Below, one piece after another: positions 16,568 through 26,505 of a stretch of DNA of 64,000 nt. The notes beneath the pieces were generated by a model, which made no database searches, was not told where the DNA came from, and worked only from the letters and a program-made list of their open reading frames with translations. The first letter of the stretch is position 1, and the number at the start of each line of letters is the position of its first letter. A program made the translations under genes and the position numbers. The DNA comes from Pseudomonas sp. Au-Pse12 (lineage in GTDB: Bacteria > Pseudomonadota > Gammaproteobacteria > Pseudomonadales > Pseudomonadaceae), in contig NZ_JAJTTH010000002.1 of the NCBI RefSeq assembly GCF_021341665.1, positions 1-64,000 of the forward strand. Reading direction: 5' to 3'.

Positions 16568-17175
16568 TGGCCGGTTTCCTCAAAATGCTCCACGGTGGCG
16601 AAGACCTTCAGACGCGCGCGGTGCAACAGCACCCGGACATTGGAGAGCGTGAGCCCCAAGAGATTACAGATTTCCTCCAGCTCCAGCCCCTGGCGCTCGC
16701 GCAGCAGCAGGACGCTGCTTTGCAGCTCCGAGAGGCTGAGCAGGGTGTGCTCCAGGCAGTCGCGCAGTTCGGACTCGGTCAGCAGGGCTTCGGGGGTGTC
16801 TTCATGCCAGGCGAAAGGTGCCACCAGCCAGTGGCCGTCCGTGGAAGAGAAGCGCTCATCGCCCACCGTGCCATGGGGCGCCGGCAGGTCATCGAGCAAA
16901 ACTTCCCGGCGGTTCTGCTTGTAGCGGCCCTTGGCCGCGTTGGCCGTGATGGTCAGCAGCCAGGTCTTGAGGCTGGAACGCCCCTGAAAGCCCGACAGAT
17001 TGCGCACCACCGACAGCCAGGCATCCTGCACCACTTCGTCGGCGTGGCGGTTGCCGACAATCGCGTAAGCCACCGCGCGCATGGCGCTCTGGTAGGTGCT
17101 GACCAGTTCCTTGTAAGCCTTTTGTTCGCCCGCCAACAGGCGCTCTAGCAGTTGCGTGTCATCAGCAGCAGCCAT
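16561..17175 (-). CDS. ECF-type RNA polymerase sigma factor
   Basis: A 204-residue sigma-70 family protein with region 2 (YKELVSTYQSAMRAVAYAIVGNRHADEVVQDAWLSVVRN and LKTWLLTITANAAKGRYKQ) and region 4 (LSLSELQSSVLLLRERQGLELEEICNLLGLTLSNVRVLLHRARLKV). The linker between them is longer than in minimal ECF factors. ATG at 17175 with GAGG five bases upstream is preferred to a TTG at 17190. It is followed by the overlapping anti-sigma gene and preceded, 80 bp away, by the FabH-like gene on the same strand. From memory the same sigma/FabH order occurs in P. aeruginosa (PA3285-PA3286). Confidence 0.9.
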   Translation of the reverse strand: MAAADDTQLLERLLAGEQKAYKELVSTYQSAMRAVAYAIVGNRHADEVVQDAWLSVVRNLSGFQGRSSLKTWLLTITANAAKGRYKQNRREVLLDDLPAPHGTVGDERFSSTDGHWLVAPFAWHEDTPEALLTESELRDCLEHTLLSLSELQSSVLLLRERQGLELEEICNLLGLTLSNVRVLLHRARLKVFATVEHFEETGQC

Positions 17176-17255
17176 TCGTGCCTCGTTCAATCATGCAGGT
17201 TTGAGAGGGTGTGACGCGCCAATGCCGCCCGGCGCCACACCTCAATCAGCCTAGA

Positions 17256-18377
17256 TCAACGCTTGCGCAGCAGGACGCTACCAATCGAATACCCGGCACC
17301 GAAGGAACTGAGCACGGCCAGGGAGCCGCTGGCCAGGTCGTCCTGGTACTTGTGGAAGGCAATCACCGAACCCGCCGAACTGGTGTTGGCGTAGGTGTCG
17401 AGAATCACCGGCGCCTCTTCCACCGACGCTTCGCGGCCCAGGAGTTTCTTGACGATCAGGTGGTTCATGCTGAGGTTGGCCTGGTGCAGCCAGAAGCGCT
17501 TCACGTCGCTGACGTTGAGCTGGTTCTCTTCCAGGTGCGCGGCAATCAGCTCGGCGACCATCGGGCACACGTCGCGGAACACCTTGCGGCCTTCCTGGAC
17601 GAACAGTTTGTCGCGGGCACCGATGCCCTCTTCCGCGGCGCGGTTGAGGAAGCCGAAGTTGTTGCGGATGTTGTTGGAGAACTGGGTCAGCAGCTTGGTG
17701 CTGACGATCTCGAACTGGTGCTTGGAGGTGGCCAGGTCGGCGCGCTCGATGATCACCGCGGTGGCGGCGTCGCCGAAGATGAAGTGGCTGTCGCGGTCAC
17801 GGAAGTTCAGGTGCCCGGTGCAGACTTCCGGGTTGACCATCAGGATCGCCCGGGCCTGGCCCAGTTGCACGCTGTTGCAAGCAGCCTGGATGCCGAAGGT
17901 TGCCGAGGAGCAGGCCACGTTCATGTCGAAACCGAAGCCCTGGATGCCCAGTGCGGCCTGGACTTCGATGGCGATGGCCGGGTAGGCGCGCTGCAGGTTG
18001 GAGCAGGCGACGATCACCCCGTCGATGTCGGCGGCGGTCTTGCCGGCCCGTTGCAGGGCTTGCTCGGCGGCGGCCACGGCCATCTGGCAGAGTACCGACC
18101 ACTCGTCATTGGAGCGCTCCGGCAGGCGCGGCGTCATGCGCTGCGGATCGAGAATGCCGTCCTTGTCCATGACGAAGCGGCTCTTGATGCCCGAGGCTTT
18201 CTCGATGAAAGCGGCGTTGGATTCCGTCAGGGCCTGCACTTCACCGCGCTCGATGGCGGCGGCGTTGTCGCTGTTGAACTGGTGGACGTAAGCGTTGAAA
18301 GACTCCACCAGCTCTTCGTTGGAGATGCTGTTGGCCGGGGTAAACAGGCCGGTGCCGCTGATGACGACGTTATGCAC
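17256..18377 (-). CDS. Beta-ketoacyl-ACP synthase III (FabH-like)
   Basis: A 373-residue thiolase-fold condensing enzyme that joins an acyl-CoA primer to malonyl-ACP at the start of fatty-acid synthesis. The full Cys-His-Asn triad is visible: Cys156 (NVACSSATFG), His298 (FWLHQAN) and Asn331 (YANTSSAG). It is longer than FabH of E. coli (317) and resembles P. aeruginosa PA3286, which, as I recall, draws medium-chain acyl-CoA into synthesis. GTG start at 18377 with AGAGGA upstream. An 18-bp palindrome at 18411-18428 lies 34 bp upstream. Possibly co-transcribed with the ECF sigma gene. Confidence 0.9.
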   Translation of the reverse strand: MHNVVISGTGLFTPANSISNEELVESFNAYVHQFNSDNAAAIERGEVQALTESNAAFIEKASGIKSRFVMDKDGILDPQRMTPRLPERSNDEWSVLCQMAVAAAEQALQRAGKTAADIDGVIVACSNLQRAYPAIAIEVQAALGIQGFGFDMNVACSSATFGIQAACNSVQLGQARAILMVNPEVCTGHLNFRDRDSHFIFGDAATAVIIERADLATSKHQFEIVSTKLLTQFSNNIRNNFGFLNRAAEEGIGARDKLFVQEGRKVFRDVCPMVAELIAAHLEENQLNVSDVKRFWLHQANLSMNHLIVKKLLGREASVEEAPVILDTYANTSSAGSVIAFHKYQDDLASGSLAVLSSFGAGYSIGSVLLRKR

Positions 18378-18410
18378 GGTCGTTCCTCTAATGTGTTGAG
18401 GCAGAAGGTA

Positions 18411-18428
18411 TTGGCACCGTCGTGCCAA
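18411..18428 (-). promoter_or_regulatory. Palindrome upstream of the FabH-like gene (operator candidate)
   Basis: TTGGCAC-CGTC-GTGCCAA has perfect 7-bp arms and lies 34 bp before the GTG start, where a repressor would block the promoter or early transcript. It does not match the PsrA box as I remember it, and the cognate protein is unknown. Confidence 0.5.
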
Positions 18429-18592
18429 ACCGTAAAGGGACGACTCCCGCTGAGGGAGCCATTCCTGGCATCGCTTTATTCCGATCCGCCCGGGCTGGCT
18501 GGGGTGCAGATAACCGGGGCCGGCATTTATGACGGCGAAGTTTGCCATAACCACCGATCTTTCGCCGCAACTGCAAGATCGACGGAGCCTAC

Positions 18593-18674
18593 CTGTAGGA
18601 GCCGGCTTGCCGGCGAGCCGGCCCTTGAGCATCGCCCTTGATGGCGCCTTCGCTGGCACGTCAGCGCCTACGGG
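18593..18674. repeat. REPIN-like pair of inverted elements
   Basis: CTGTAGGAGCCGGCTTGCCGGCGA opens the element near 18594, and a weaker inverted partner (CGCTGGCACGTCAGCGCCTACGGG) closes it near 18674. A related sequence occurs at 52297-52352. With the fabH upstream region, this fills the 306-bp gap between fabH and hrpA; no gene is seen in it. Confidence 0.65.
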
Positions 18675-18683
18675 GGGGCAGGG

Positions 18684-21600
18684 TCAGGCGTCGACCTGGC
18701 TCCATTGCTTGCTCAGGCGCTTGTCGGAAATCGGCACCTTGGTCCCCAGCTGCTGGGCGAACAGGGACACCCGGTACTCCTCCAGCCACCAGCGGTACAG
18801 CTCCAGTTGCGGATCACGCTTGCCTTCCTGGGCATGCTTCTGCGCCCGGGTCTGATACTGGTTCCACAGGCCCGTGAGCTCGGTGCTCCAGACCCGGTCC
18901 TTCTGCACCTGGCTACCGAGTTTCTCGAAACGCAGTTCCACCGCCTTGAGGTAGCGCGGCAGTTCCTTGAGCCACAGGGCCGGGGTTTCCCGGACAAAGC
19001 CCGGGTACACCAGGTTCGCCAGCTGGGCCTTGATGTCGTTGAGGGCCACCGCCTGGGCCAGGTCGATCTTGCCCTTGAAGCGTTTTTGCAGGCCGTGCCA
19101 GAGCTTGAGGATCTCCAGGGTCAGGCGCGCCAGACGCTCGGCGTGCTCGGTCCAGGCGCCGCGCTTGCGCTCGGCCAGGGAGGCCAGCCCCGCGCCATCC
19201 CGGGGCAAGGTGGCTTCGCCTTCAAGAATGCAGCTGTCGAGGCTGGCCAGCAGAATGTCTTCCACCAGCGCATCGACCCGGCCCAGTTCGCGGTACAGCA
19301 GGCCCAGCTCGGTCAGCCCCGGCAACTTGCCACGCAGGAACTTGGCCGGCTCGGCCAGTTGCTGCAACAGCAGGCGCTGCAAGGCCCGGCGGTGCTGGAA
19401 CTCGGCTTCGGCGGCGGTGGAGAAACGCCCTTCCTTGACCGTCCCGGCCTCTTCCACCAGGGCCGGATACACGGTCATCGACAGCCCGGCGATCTTCTGC
19501 TGGGTCTTTTCCGCGACGGCGGCAAACACTTTGGCTTCCACCGGCTGCTGGCTCTTGGCGGTTTGCGGCACCGCCAGGGCAGCCTGGCTGGCTTCGGCGA
19601 AACGCGCGGTCAGTTCGGCCAGGTCACGGCCTTCGCCGAGGAACTTGCCCTGGGCGTCGACGATTTCCAGGTTCATCCGCAGGTGGCTTTCCACCTGTTG
19701 TTCGGCTTCGCTCCAGGCCTCGTCGCTGACCCGAGCGCCGGTCATGCGCAGCAGCTCGCGGCCCAGGGCCTGTGGCAACGAACCTTCGGCGAAGACCATG
19801 CGCTGCAAGGCCGCCTTGACGAAGTCCGGCACCGGCACGAAGTTCTTGCGCAGGGCCTTGGGCAGGTTGCGCACCAGGGCAATGCACTTGGCCTCGATCA
19901 GCCCCGGCACCAGCCATTCCAGGCGCTCGGCGGGCAGCGCCGGCAGCAGGGGCGCCGGCACCCGCAGGGTCACGCCGTCGCGGGGATGGTTGGGTTCGAA
20001 GTGATAACTCAGGGCCAGTTCCAGGTCGCCGATATGCAGGGTGTCCGGGTACTGCTTGGCGGTGACTTCGCTGGCCTCGCGGGCCAGCACGTCTTCCTCG
20101 CGCATGATCAGCAACTGCGGGTTCTTCTGGCTGTGCACCCGGTACCAGCTGTCGAAGGTCGCGGTCTGATGGATCTCGGCCGGCAAGCGTGCGTCGTAGA
20201 AGGCGAACAGGGTTTCCTCGTCCGCCAGGATGTCGCGGCGCCGGGCCTTGGCCTCCAGGGCGTCGAGCTGTTCCAGCAACTGGGTGTTGGCGCTCAGGCA
20301 CTTGGCCTTGGATTGGATCTCGCCGCGCACCAGGGCCTCGCGGATGAACAGCTCGCGGGACACCACCGGGTCCACCGGGCCGTAATGCACCGGCCGGCGC
20401 CCGACCACGATCAGCCCGAACAGGGTGATCTGCTCGTAGGCCACCACCTGGCCGCGCTTCTTCTCCCAATGGGGCTCGAAGTGGTTCTTCTTCACCAGGT
20501 GGCCGGCCAAGGGCTCGATCCAGTCCGGTTCGATCTTGGCCACCATGCGCGCATAGAGCTTGGTGGTTTCCACCAGCTCGGCGGTCATCAGCCATTGCGG
20601 GCGTTTCTTGCCCAGGCCCGAGGACGGGTGAATCCAGAAGCGTCGCTGACGGGCACCGAGGTAGTCGCCGTCTTCGGTCTTCTGGCCGATCTGGCTGAGC
20701 AGGCCCACCAGCACCGCCTTGTGCAGTTTCGGGTAGTCCGCCGGTTCCTTATTGAGGCTCAGCTGCAGGTCGCGACAGATCAGGCTCAGTTGCCGGTGCG
20801 AGTCGCGCCACTCACGCAGGCGCAAGTAGTTGAGGAAGTTCTTGCGGCACCAGTTGCGCAACGGGCTGGCGGTCAGGGCCTGGCGCTGTTCTTCGAAGCC
20901 GCGCCACAGGTTGACCAGCCCGGCGAAGTCCGAGTCCACGTCTTTCCACTGCGCGTGGGCCTGGTCAGCGGCCTGCTGGCGCTCCGGCGGACGCTCGCGA
21001 GGGTCCTGGATCGACATCGCACTGGCGACGATCAGCACCTCCTGAAGGCTGCCGAGCTTGGCCGCTTCCAGCAGCATGCGGCCCATGCGCGGGTCCACCG
21101 GCAGGCGCGCCAGTTGCCGGCCCAGAGGCGTCAACTGGCTGTTGCGGTCCACTGCCGAGAGTTCCTGCAGCAGGTTGAAGCCGTCGCTGATGGCCTTGCC
21201 ATCCGGTGGCTCGATAAACGGGAACGCGGTGATTTCACCCAGGCGCAGATGGAGCATCTGCAGGATCACCGCCGCCAGGTTGGTGCGCAGGATCTCCGGG
21301 TCGGTGAATTCCGGCCGGCCGAGGAAATCTTCCTCGCTGTACAGGCGCACGCAGATCCCCGGCTCGACCCGGCCGCAGCGGCCCTTGCGCTGGTTGGCGC
21401 TGGCCTGGGAAATCGCCTCGATGGGCAGGCGCTGGACCTTGGCCCGGTAGCTGTAGCGGCTGATGCGCGCCGTGCCGCTGTCGATCACATAGCGGATGCC
21501 CGGCACGGTCAGCGAGGTTTCCGCGACGTTGGTCGCCAGCACCACGCGCCGGCCCGGATGGGACTGGAAGATCCGCTGCTGTTCCGCCGGCGACAGGCGC

Positions 21601-22577
21601 GCGTACAGCGGCAGGATCTCGGTGTGCTTGAGCTGGGCCTTGCGCAGCATTTCCGCGGCGTCGCGGATCTCTCGCTCGCCAGGCAGGAACACCAGTACGT
21701 CACCGGGGCTGCGCCGCTCGCCGCGCTCGTAGGCGGCGATTTCATCCAGGGTGGCAAGGATCGCCTGATCCACCGTGAGGTCGTCCTCGACCCGGTTGCC
21801 CTCCTCGTCCTGTTCCAGGGTCAGGGGCCGGTACCAGGTTTCCACCGGGAAGGTACGCCCGGAGACTTCGACGATCGGCGCGTTATCGAAGTGCTTGGAG
21901 AAGCGCTCCAGGTCGATGGTCGCCGAGGTGATGATGACCTTCAGGTCCGGGCGCCGTGGCAACAGGGTCTTGAGGTAGCCGAGGAGGAAGTCGATGTTCA
22001 GGCTGCGCTCGTGGGCCTCGTCGACGATGATCGTGTCGTAGCGTTCCAGGTAGCGGTCGTTCTGGGTTTCCGCCAGCAGGATGCCGTCGGTCATCAGTTT
22101 GATCAGGGTGCTGGCATCGCTCTGATCCTCGAAGCGCACCTGGTAGCCCACCAGCGAACCCAGGGGCGTGGCCAGTTCTTCGGCGACCCGGCTGGCAACG
22201 CTGCGGGCAGCGATCCGCCGGGGCTGGGTATGGCCGATCAGGCCGTGCTGGCCGCGACCGATTTCCAGGCAGATCTTCGGCAGCTGGGTGGTTTTCCCCG
22301 AACCGGTCTCACCGGCAATGATCAGCACCTGATGCTTGAGCAGCGCCTCTTTGATCTCGTCGCGCTTGGCGGCGATCGGCAGGCTGTCGTCATAGCGGAT
22401 CAGCGGCACGCTCGCGCGCCGCGCCGTCACCAGGTTGCACGATGCCTGCATCCGCTCCAGCCACTGGGCGAGCTTGGCCTCGTCGGGTTTCTTGCGCAGC
22501 TCAAGCAACTGCCGACGCAAGCGGTGGCGGTCGGCGAGCATGGCGTGATCGAGGTTTTTCAGCAGTTGGTCAGTCAT
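18684..22577 (-). CDS. hrpA: ATP-dependent RNA helicase HrpA
   Basis: A 1297-residue DEAH-box helicase, full length for HrpA (about 1300), acting on RNA/mRNA and, in E. coli, on stalled ribosomes. Walker A GETGSGKTT (89-97), DEAH (186-189), SAT, and QRKGRCGRVEPG mark the helicase core. The HA2 and OB-fold regions and the long C-terminal DUF3418 part (to PISDKRLSKQWSQ) follow. The ATG at 22577 (MTDQLLKNLDHAM) is preferred to a TTG seven codons upstream. The start is 94 bp downstream of aceK's stop on the same strand, separated by repeat sequence. The opposite strand also stays open over most of this gene, a composition effect. Confidence 0.96.
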   Translation of the reverse strand: MTDQLLKNLDHAMLADRHRLRRQLLELRKKPDEAKLAQWLERMQASCNLVTARRASVPLIRYDDSLPIAAKRDEIKEALLKHQVLIIAGETGSGKTTQLPKICLEIGRGQHGLIGHTQPRRIAARSVASRVAEELATPLGSLVGYQVRFEDQSDASTLIKLMTDGILLAETQNDRYLERYDTIIVDEAHERSLNIDFLLGYLKTLLPRRPDLKVIITSATIDLERFSKHFDNAPIVEVSGRTFPVETWYRPLTLEQDEEGNRVEDDLTVDQAILATLDEIAAYERGERRSPGDVLVFLPGEREIRDAAEMLRKAQLKHTEILPLYARLSPAEQQRIFQSHPGRRVVLATNVAETSLTVPGIRYVIDSGTARISRYSYRAKVQRLPIEAISQASANQRKGRCGRVEPGICVRLYSEEDFLGRPEFTDPEILRTNLAAVILQMLHLRLGEITAFPFIEPPDGKAISDGFNLLQELSAVDRNSQLTPLGRQLARLPVDPRMGRMLLEAAKLGSLQEVLIVASAMSIQDPRERPPERQQAADQAHAQWKDVDSDFAGLVNLWRGFEEQRQALTASPLRNWCRKNFLNYLRLREWRDSHRQLSLICRDLQLSLNKEPADYPKLHKAVLVGLLSQIGQKTEDGDYLGARQRRFWIHPSSGLGKKRPQWLMTAELVETTKLYARMVAKIEPDWIEPLAGHLVKKNHFEPHWEKKRGQVVAYEQITLFGLIVVGRRPVHYGPVDPVVSRELFIREALVRGEIQSKAKCLSANTQLLEQLDALEAKARRRDILADEETLFAFYDARLPAEIHQTATFDSWYRVHSQKNPQLLIMREEDVLAREASEVTAKQYPDTLHIGDLELALSYHFEPNHPRDGVTLRVPAPLLPALPAERLEWLVPGLIEAKCIALVRNLPKALRKNFVPVPDFVKAALQRMVFAEGSLPQALGRELLRMTGARVSDEAWSEAEQQVESHLRMNLEIVDAQGKFLGEGRDLAELTARFAEASQAALAVPQTAKSQQPVEAKVFAAVAEKTQQKIAGLSMTVYPALVEEAGTVKEGRFSTAAEAEFQHRRALQRLLLQQLAEPAKFLRGKLPGLTELGLLYRELGRVDALVEDILLASLDSCILEGEATLPRDGAGLASLAERKRGAWTEHAERLARLTLEILKLWHGLQKRFKGKIDLAQAVALNDIKAQLANLVYPGFVRETPALWLKELPRYLKAVELRFEKLGSQVQKDRVWSTELTGLWNQYQTRAQKHAQEGKRDPQLELYRWWLEEYRVSLFAQQLGTKVPISDKRLSKQWSQVDA

Positions 22578-22580
22578 AAA

Positions 22581-22671
22581 AGCGGCGGCAAGCTTCAAGC
22601 GAAAAGCCGCAAGATTAACGCAGCTTCCGTTTTTTAGCTTGCAGCTTGTGACTGGCCGCTAGCCGCTGCTT
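22581..22671. repeat. Short GCTT-rich inverted repeats between hrpA and aceK
   Basis: The gap holds GCGGCAAGCTTCAAGC, AGCTTGCAGCTTG and GGCCGCTAGCCGC in alternating orientation. Similar AAGCTTGAAGC units recur at 62306-62348. They look like an extragenic repeat family of this genome. Confidence 0.45.
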
Positions 22672-24393
22672 CTATTCGTCTTCCAGGCCTTTGCGCCGGT
22701 AAGGGAAGACATCGATGATCTTGCCGGCGCGAATCGCCTCTTGCAGGCCCTTCCAGTAGTCGGCGTTGTACAGCTCGCCGTGCAACTGGTCGAACAGCTT
22801 GCGCTGGCCAGCGTCGGCGAACAGGAACGGCGGGAACTCCTCGGGGAACACGTCGTGTGGGCCGATGGAGTACCAAGGCTCGGACGCCATCTCGTCTTCC
22901 GGGGTACGCGGTGCCGGAATGTGGCGGAAGTTGGCTTCGGTGAGGAAGCAGATTTCGTCGTAGTCGTAGAACACCACGCGGCCATGACGGGTCACGCCGA
23001 AATTCTTCAGCAGCATGTCGCCGGGGAAGATGTTGGCCGCCGCCAGCTGCTTGATCGCCAGGCCGTAATCCTCCAGGGCCTCGCGCACCTGGTCCGGGTT
23101 GGCGTGCTCCAGGTAGAGGTTGAGCGGGGTCATGCGGCGCTCGGTCCAGCAGTGGCGGATCAGCACCGTCTGGTCTTCCACGGCCACGGTGGACGGCGCC
23201 ACTTCCAGCAGTTCCTCAAGGCAGGCCGGGTCGAACTTGCTCAGGGGGAAGCGGAAATCGGCGAACTCCTGGGTATCGGCCATGCGCCCGACCCGATCCA
23301 CGCTCTTCACCAGCCGGTACTTCTCGATCACCGTGGCCCGGTCGACGTTCTTCGATGGCGAGAAGCGGTCCTTGATGATCTTGAACACGGTGTTGAAGCC
23401 CGGCAGGGTGAACACGCTCATGACCATGCCACGCACCCCGGGGGCCATGATGAAGCGGTCGTCGGTGCTGGCCAGGTGGTTGATCAGGGCACGGTAGAAC
23501 TCCGACTTGCCGTGCTTGTAGAACCCGATGGAGGTGTACAGCTCGGCGATGTGCTTGCCCGGCAGGATGCGCTTGAGGAAGCCGATGAACTCCGCCGGCA
23601 CCGGCACATCCACCATGAAGTACGAGCGGGTGAAGGAGAAGATGATCGAGACATCCGCCTCGTCGGTGATCAGCGCATCGATCTGGATGCCCCGGCCTTC
23701 GCGGTGCAGCAGCGGGATCACCAGCGGCCACTGTTCTTCATGGGTGAAGATGCGCCCCACCAGGTAGGCGCCCTTGTTGCGGTACAGCACCGAGGAAAAC
23801 AGCTCCAGGGTCAGCTCCGGGTCCTTGCACACCCAGTCCGGCAGGTTCTCCCGCAATTGCGCCTCCAGGCGCCGCAGGTCGCCCGGCAGGTCGGCGTAGT
23901 CCTCGCTGAAGCGGTAGTCGGCGAACACCTGTTCAAGCATCGTCGACAGGTTGCCCTGGGGCTGGTAGCTGCGGGTCTGCGCGGCCCGGGCCCGGCGCAG
24001 GCTGGGCCGGGTGGTGTGGATGAACATGCAGCCGTCGCTGATCAGGTCATGGCTGAACAGGCCGCAGAAGATCGAGTTGTACCAGGTCTCGGACAGCTCA
24101 TCGTCAAAGCGCAGGTCGATCAGGCTGATGTAGGCGCTCTTCACCAATGGCCACTGGCCGACATCCATCAGCGCATCGTCGCTGAAGGCCTGGTGCAAGC
24201 GGGCCACGGTTTCCCCGACCTTTTCCTCATACAGGTTGATCCGCGCCGCCGAGGCTTTCTGCGCCTCCTGCCACTGGGCCTGCTCGAAGCGCTGCCGGGC
24301 ACCGTCGGTGATCTGGCGAAAGTGCTCGCGGTAGTCGTCGAAGCCATCGAGGATCATTCGAGCGATATCGGCGGCGGGCCATGACTGCGGCAT
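22672..24393 (-). CDS. aceK: Isocitrate dehydrogenase kinase/phosphatase
   Basis: A 573-residue bifunctional enzyme that phosphorylates and dephosphorylates isocitrate dehydrogenase, steering carbon between the TCA cycle and the glyoxylate shunt. The ATP-binding segment [29 protein letters not shown] (about 322-350) and the catalytic-loop region ([26 protein letters not shown]) are both intact. Length matches the family. ATG at 24393 with AGAGGT upstream; the further open frame to 24549 looks like leader. It is not next to aceA or aceB, as is usual in Pseudomonas. Confidence 0.96.
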   Translation of the reverse strand: MPQSWPAADIARMILDGFDDYREHFRQITDGARQRFEQAQWQEAQKASAARINLYEEKVGETVARLHQAFSDDALMDVGQWPLVKSAYISLIDLRFDDELSETWYNSIFCGLFSHDLISDGCMFIHTTRPSLRRARAAQTRSYQPQGNLSTMLEQVFADYRFSEDYADLPGDLRRLEAQLRENLPDWVCKDPELTLELFSSVLYRNKGAYLVGRIFTHEEQWPLVIPLLHREGRGIQIDALITDEADVSIIFSFTRSYFMVDVPVPAEFIGFLKRILPGKHIAELYTSIGFYKHGKSEFYRALINHLASTDDRFIMAPGVRGMVMSVFTLPGFNTVFKIIKDRFSPSKNVDRATVIEKYRLVKSVDRVGRMADTQEFADFRFPLSKFDPACLEELLEVAPSTVAVEDQTVLIRHCWTERRMTPLNLYLEHANPDQVREALEDYGLAIKQLAAANIFPGDMLLKNFGVTRHGRVVFYDYDEICFLTEANFRHIPAPRTPEDEMASEPWYSIGPHDVFPEEFPPFLFADAGQRKLFDQLHGELYNADYWKGLQEAIRAGKIIDVFPYRRKGLEDE

Positions 24394-24808
24394 AAGTAGA
24401 CCTCTGCGGGAATTTGCGATGCCAGAGCTTAGCCAGTGAAACGTCCCGAGGAGAAGCTCATTTTTTCGCCCGGCCCATCGCGCCAGGAAATCTTTACCCG
24501 GCCTGGCGACAAGTTTTTTAATCGACCATTCGGTCAACAAAAAAACCATTAGTCAGGCGAATCCGGACTTAATCGATTCACCTACAGGCCGCCCCCTACG
24601 GGGCGTGAAGGCCTGAAAACACCCGCCAAGCGGCCTCGCAAAAAATGCTCTCGCCACCTGAAAAAAACCACGAACAGCGAAACGAAGGCTCTATTCTGGG
24701 CCTTTCAATATAGTGGCACTTTGCCATATAAAGCGCCCACCCTCCCCTAACAACACCTCTAAATCAGCGAGGGCCGAATGTTTTTTTAATGTTTTTAAGG
24801 AGCACATG
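24394..24808. promoter_or_regulatory. Divergent intergenic region, aceK and chemoreceptor
   Basis: No gene is seen in these 415 bp. It is richer in A/T than its surroundings. Near the chemoreceptor it holds TATAGT (24710-24715) and the small dyad TGGCA-CTT-TGCCA (24714-24726). AAGGAG at 24797-24802 is the chemoreceptor ribosome site. The aceK promoter should also lie here, but I cannot fix it. Confidence 0.4.
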
Positions 24809-26434
24809 ATGTCGATCAGGAATCTTCGAATCGGCTTGCGAGCCAGCTTGAGTTTTGCGGTGCTGGCCAGCTTGCTGGTGATAGTCGGGCTGTTCTGCCT
24901 GGGGCAGATGGCGACCCTGCGCGAAAGCGCAAAAGTCATCGAGGCCTCGTGGATGCCCAGCATCGAGAACATCCATGACAGCGCTGCCAACATCGCCACC
25001 ATCCGCCTGGAAGCGCTGCGGTTGCTGGTCAATGACCAGCCCCTGAGCCGGGAAAAAAGCAAGCACATGATCGCCGACGAACGCCAGGAACTGGCCCAGC
25101 GCCTGGAGCGGCACAAGGCGCTGCTGACCAATGAGCAGGAAGCGGCGATGCTGGAGCGGCTGAAAAACACCATCGACCAGTACACCCGCCTTCTGCAGCA
25201 GATCATCGAGCAGATCGACGCAGGTCTTAAAGAACAGGCCTACACCCGGCTCAATGTTGAACTGGCCCCCCTGGGCAGCCAGCTGGACACCGCCCTGGAA
25301 GAGCTGATCCAGTTCAACCAGCGAGGCGCCGACAGCGCCGCCGAGGATGCCGCCACGCTCTATGAACGTTCGCAGTGGATCGTCGGCCTGATCATTGCCA
25401 TCGCCCTGGCCAGCACCTTGCTACTGGCCTGGTTGCTGACCCGCAGCATCACGGCACCGCTGGCCCAGGCCCTGGCGGTGGCCCGGACCATCGCCGCCGG
25501 TGACCTCAGCCAGAACGTCAACGGTCAGGGCCGGGATGAACCGGCGCAACTGCTGACGGCCCTGGCCGGCATGCAGGACAACCTGCGCTCGACCATCCGT
25601 GGCATCGCCGAGTCGTCGCAGCAACTGGCCTCGGCCGCCGAGGAAATGAGCTCGGTGATGGAACAGAGCACCCGCGGCCTGCAATTGCAGAACGATGAAA
25701 TCGAGCAAGCCGCCACCGCCGTCACGCAAATGAGCGCGGCCGTGGATGAAGTCGCCGGCAACGCGGTCTCCAGCGCCGAAGCCTCCCAAGCCTCGGACCA
25801 GGACAGCCGGCACGGCCATCATCAGGTCAGCCAGACCATCGCCTCGATCCAGCAACTGGTCAGCGAAGTGCTGGGCGCCTCGGAGCAGGCCCAGGGGCTG
25901 GCGTCCCAGGCCCAGGACATCAGCAAAGTGCTGGAGGTGATTCGCGCCATTGCCGGGCAGACCAACCTGCTGGCGCTGAATGCCGCGATCGAGGCCGCCC
26001 GCGCCGGCGAGGCCGGGCGTGGCTTTGCCGTGGTGGCGGACGAAGTGCGCTCACTGGCGCAACGCACCCAGGACTCCACCGAAGAAATCGAACAGATGAT
26101 CAACCGGATCCAGCACGGCACCGATGCCACCGTCAGCGCCCTGCAAAGCAGCGCCGAACAGGCCGGGCAAACCCTGCAGCAGGCCAACGGCGCCGGCAGC
26201 GCGCTGGAGAAGATCACCGGGGCGATCTCACAGATCAGCCAGCGCAACCTGGTGATCGCCAGTGCCGCCGAGCAGCAGGCACTGGTGGCCCGGGATGTGG
26301 ACCGCAGCCTGGTGAACATCCGCGACCTGTCGACCCAGACCGCCGCGGGCGCCACCCAGACCTCCGCCGCCAGCCAGGAACTGTCGCGGCTGGCGGTGGA
26401 CCTGAATGGCCTGGTCACACGATTTATTCTGTAG
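24809..26434 (+). CDS. Methyl-accepting chemotaxis protein
   Basis: A 541-residue chemoreceptor. A first membrane helix (about 10-30) is followed by a periplasmic, mostly helical ligand domain of about 155 residues of the four-helix-bundle type. A second helix ([21 protein letters not shown], about 190-210) leads to a HAMP domain ([23 protein letters not shown]) and the cytoplasmic signalling domain, with the conserved hairpin tip [37 protein letters not shown]. The second of two adjacent ATG codons (24809) is six bases from AAGGAG and is preferred. No cheA/cheW genes are nearby. Ligand unknown. Confidence 0.93.
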   Translation: MSIRNLRIGLRASLSFAVLASLLVIVGLFCLGQMATLRESAKVIEASWMPSIENIHDSAANIATIRLEALRLLVNDQPLSREKSKHMIADERQELAQRLERHKALLTNEQEAAMLERLKNTIDQYTRLLQQIIEQIDAGLKEQAYTRLNVELAPLGSQLDTALEELIQFNQRGADSAAEDAATLYERSQWIVGLIIAIALASTLLLAWLLTRSITAPLAQALAVARTIAAGDLSQNVNGQGRDEPAQLLTALAGMQDNLRSTIRGIAESSQQLASAAEEMSSVMEQSTRGLQLQNDEIEQAATAVTQMSAAVDEVAGNAVSSAEASQASDQDSRHGHHQVSQTIASIQQLVSEVLGASEQAQGLASQAQDISKVLEVIRAIAGQTNLLALNAAIEAARAGEAGRGFAVVADEVRSLAQRTQDSTEEIEQMINRIQHGTDATVSALQSSAEQAGQTLQQANGAGSALEKITGAISQISQRNLVIASAAEQQALVARDVDRSLVNIRDLSTQTAAGATQTSAASQELSRLAVDLNGLVTRFIL

Positions 26435-26505
26435 CGGGTGCGATAGGGTTTGCCATGGACCCAGGCTCTGGGCAACATCGCCGCCCTTCAATCAAGGAAA
26501 TTGCC

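Noticed and set aside
18411..18428. Sigma-54 promoter reading of the fabH upstream dyad (leftward TGGCAC...)
   Set aside because: The -24 half fits (TGGCACG), but the -12 half lacks the invariant GC at the right position. The palindrome explains the sequence better.
18705..22637. A 1310-codon open frame on the + strand opposite hrpA
   Set aside because: Its translation has no recognisable motif and is dominated by Gly, Leu, Gln and His, as expected from the reverse of a high-GC gene. hrpA on the other strand has intact helicase motifs along its length.
24710..24726. Sigma-54 promoter reading of TGGCACTTTGCC before the chemoreceptor gene
   Set aside because: The two half-elements touch with no spacer, so the spacing is wrong.
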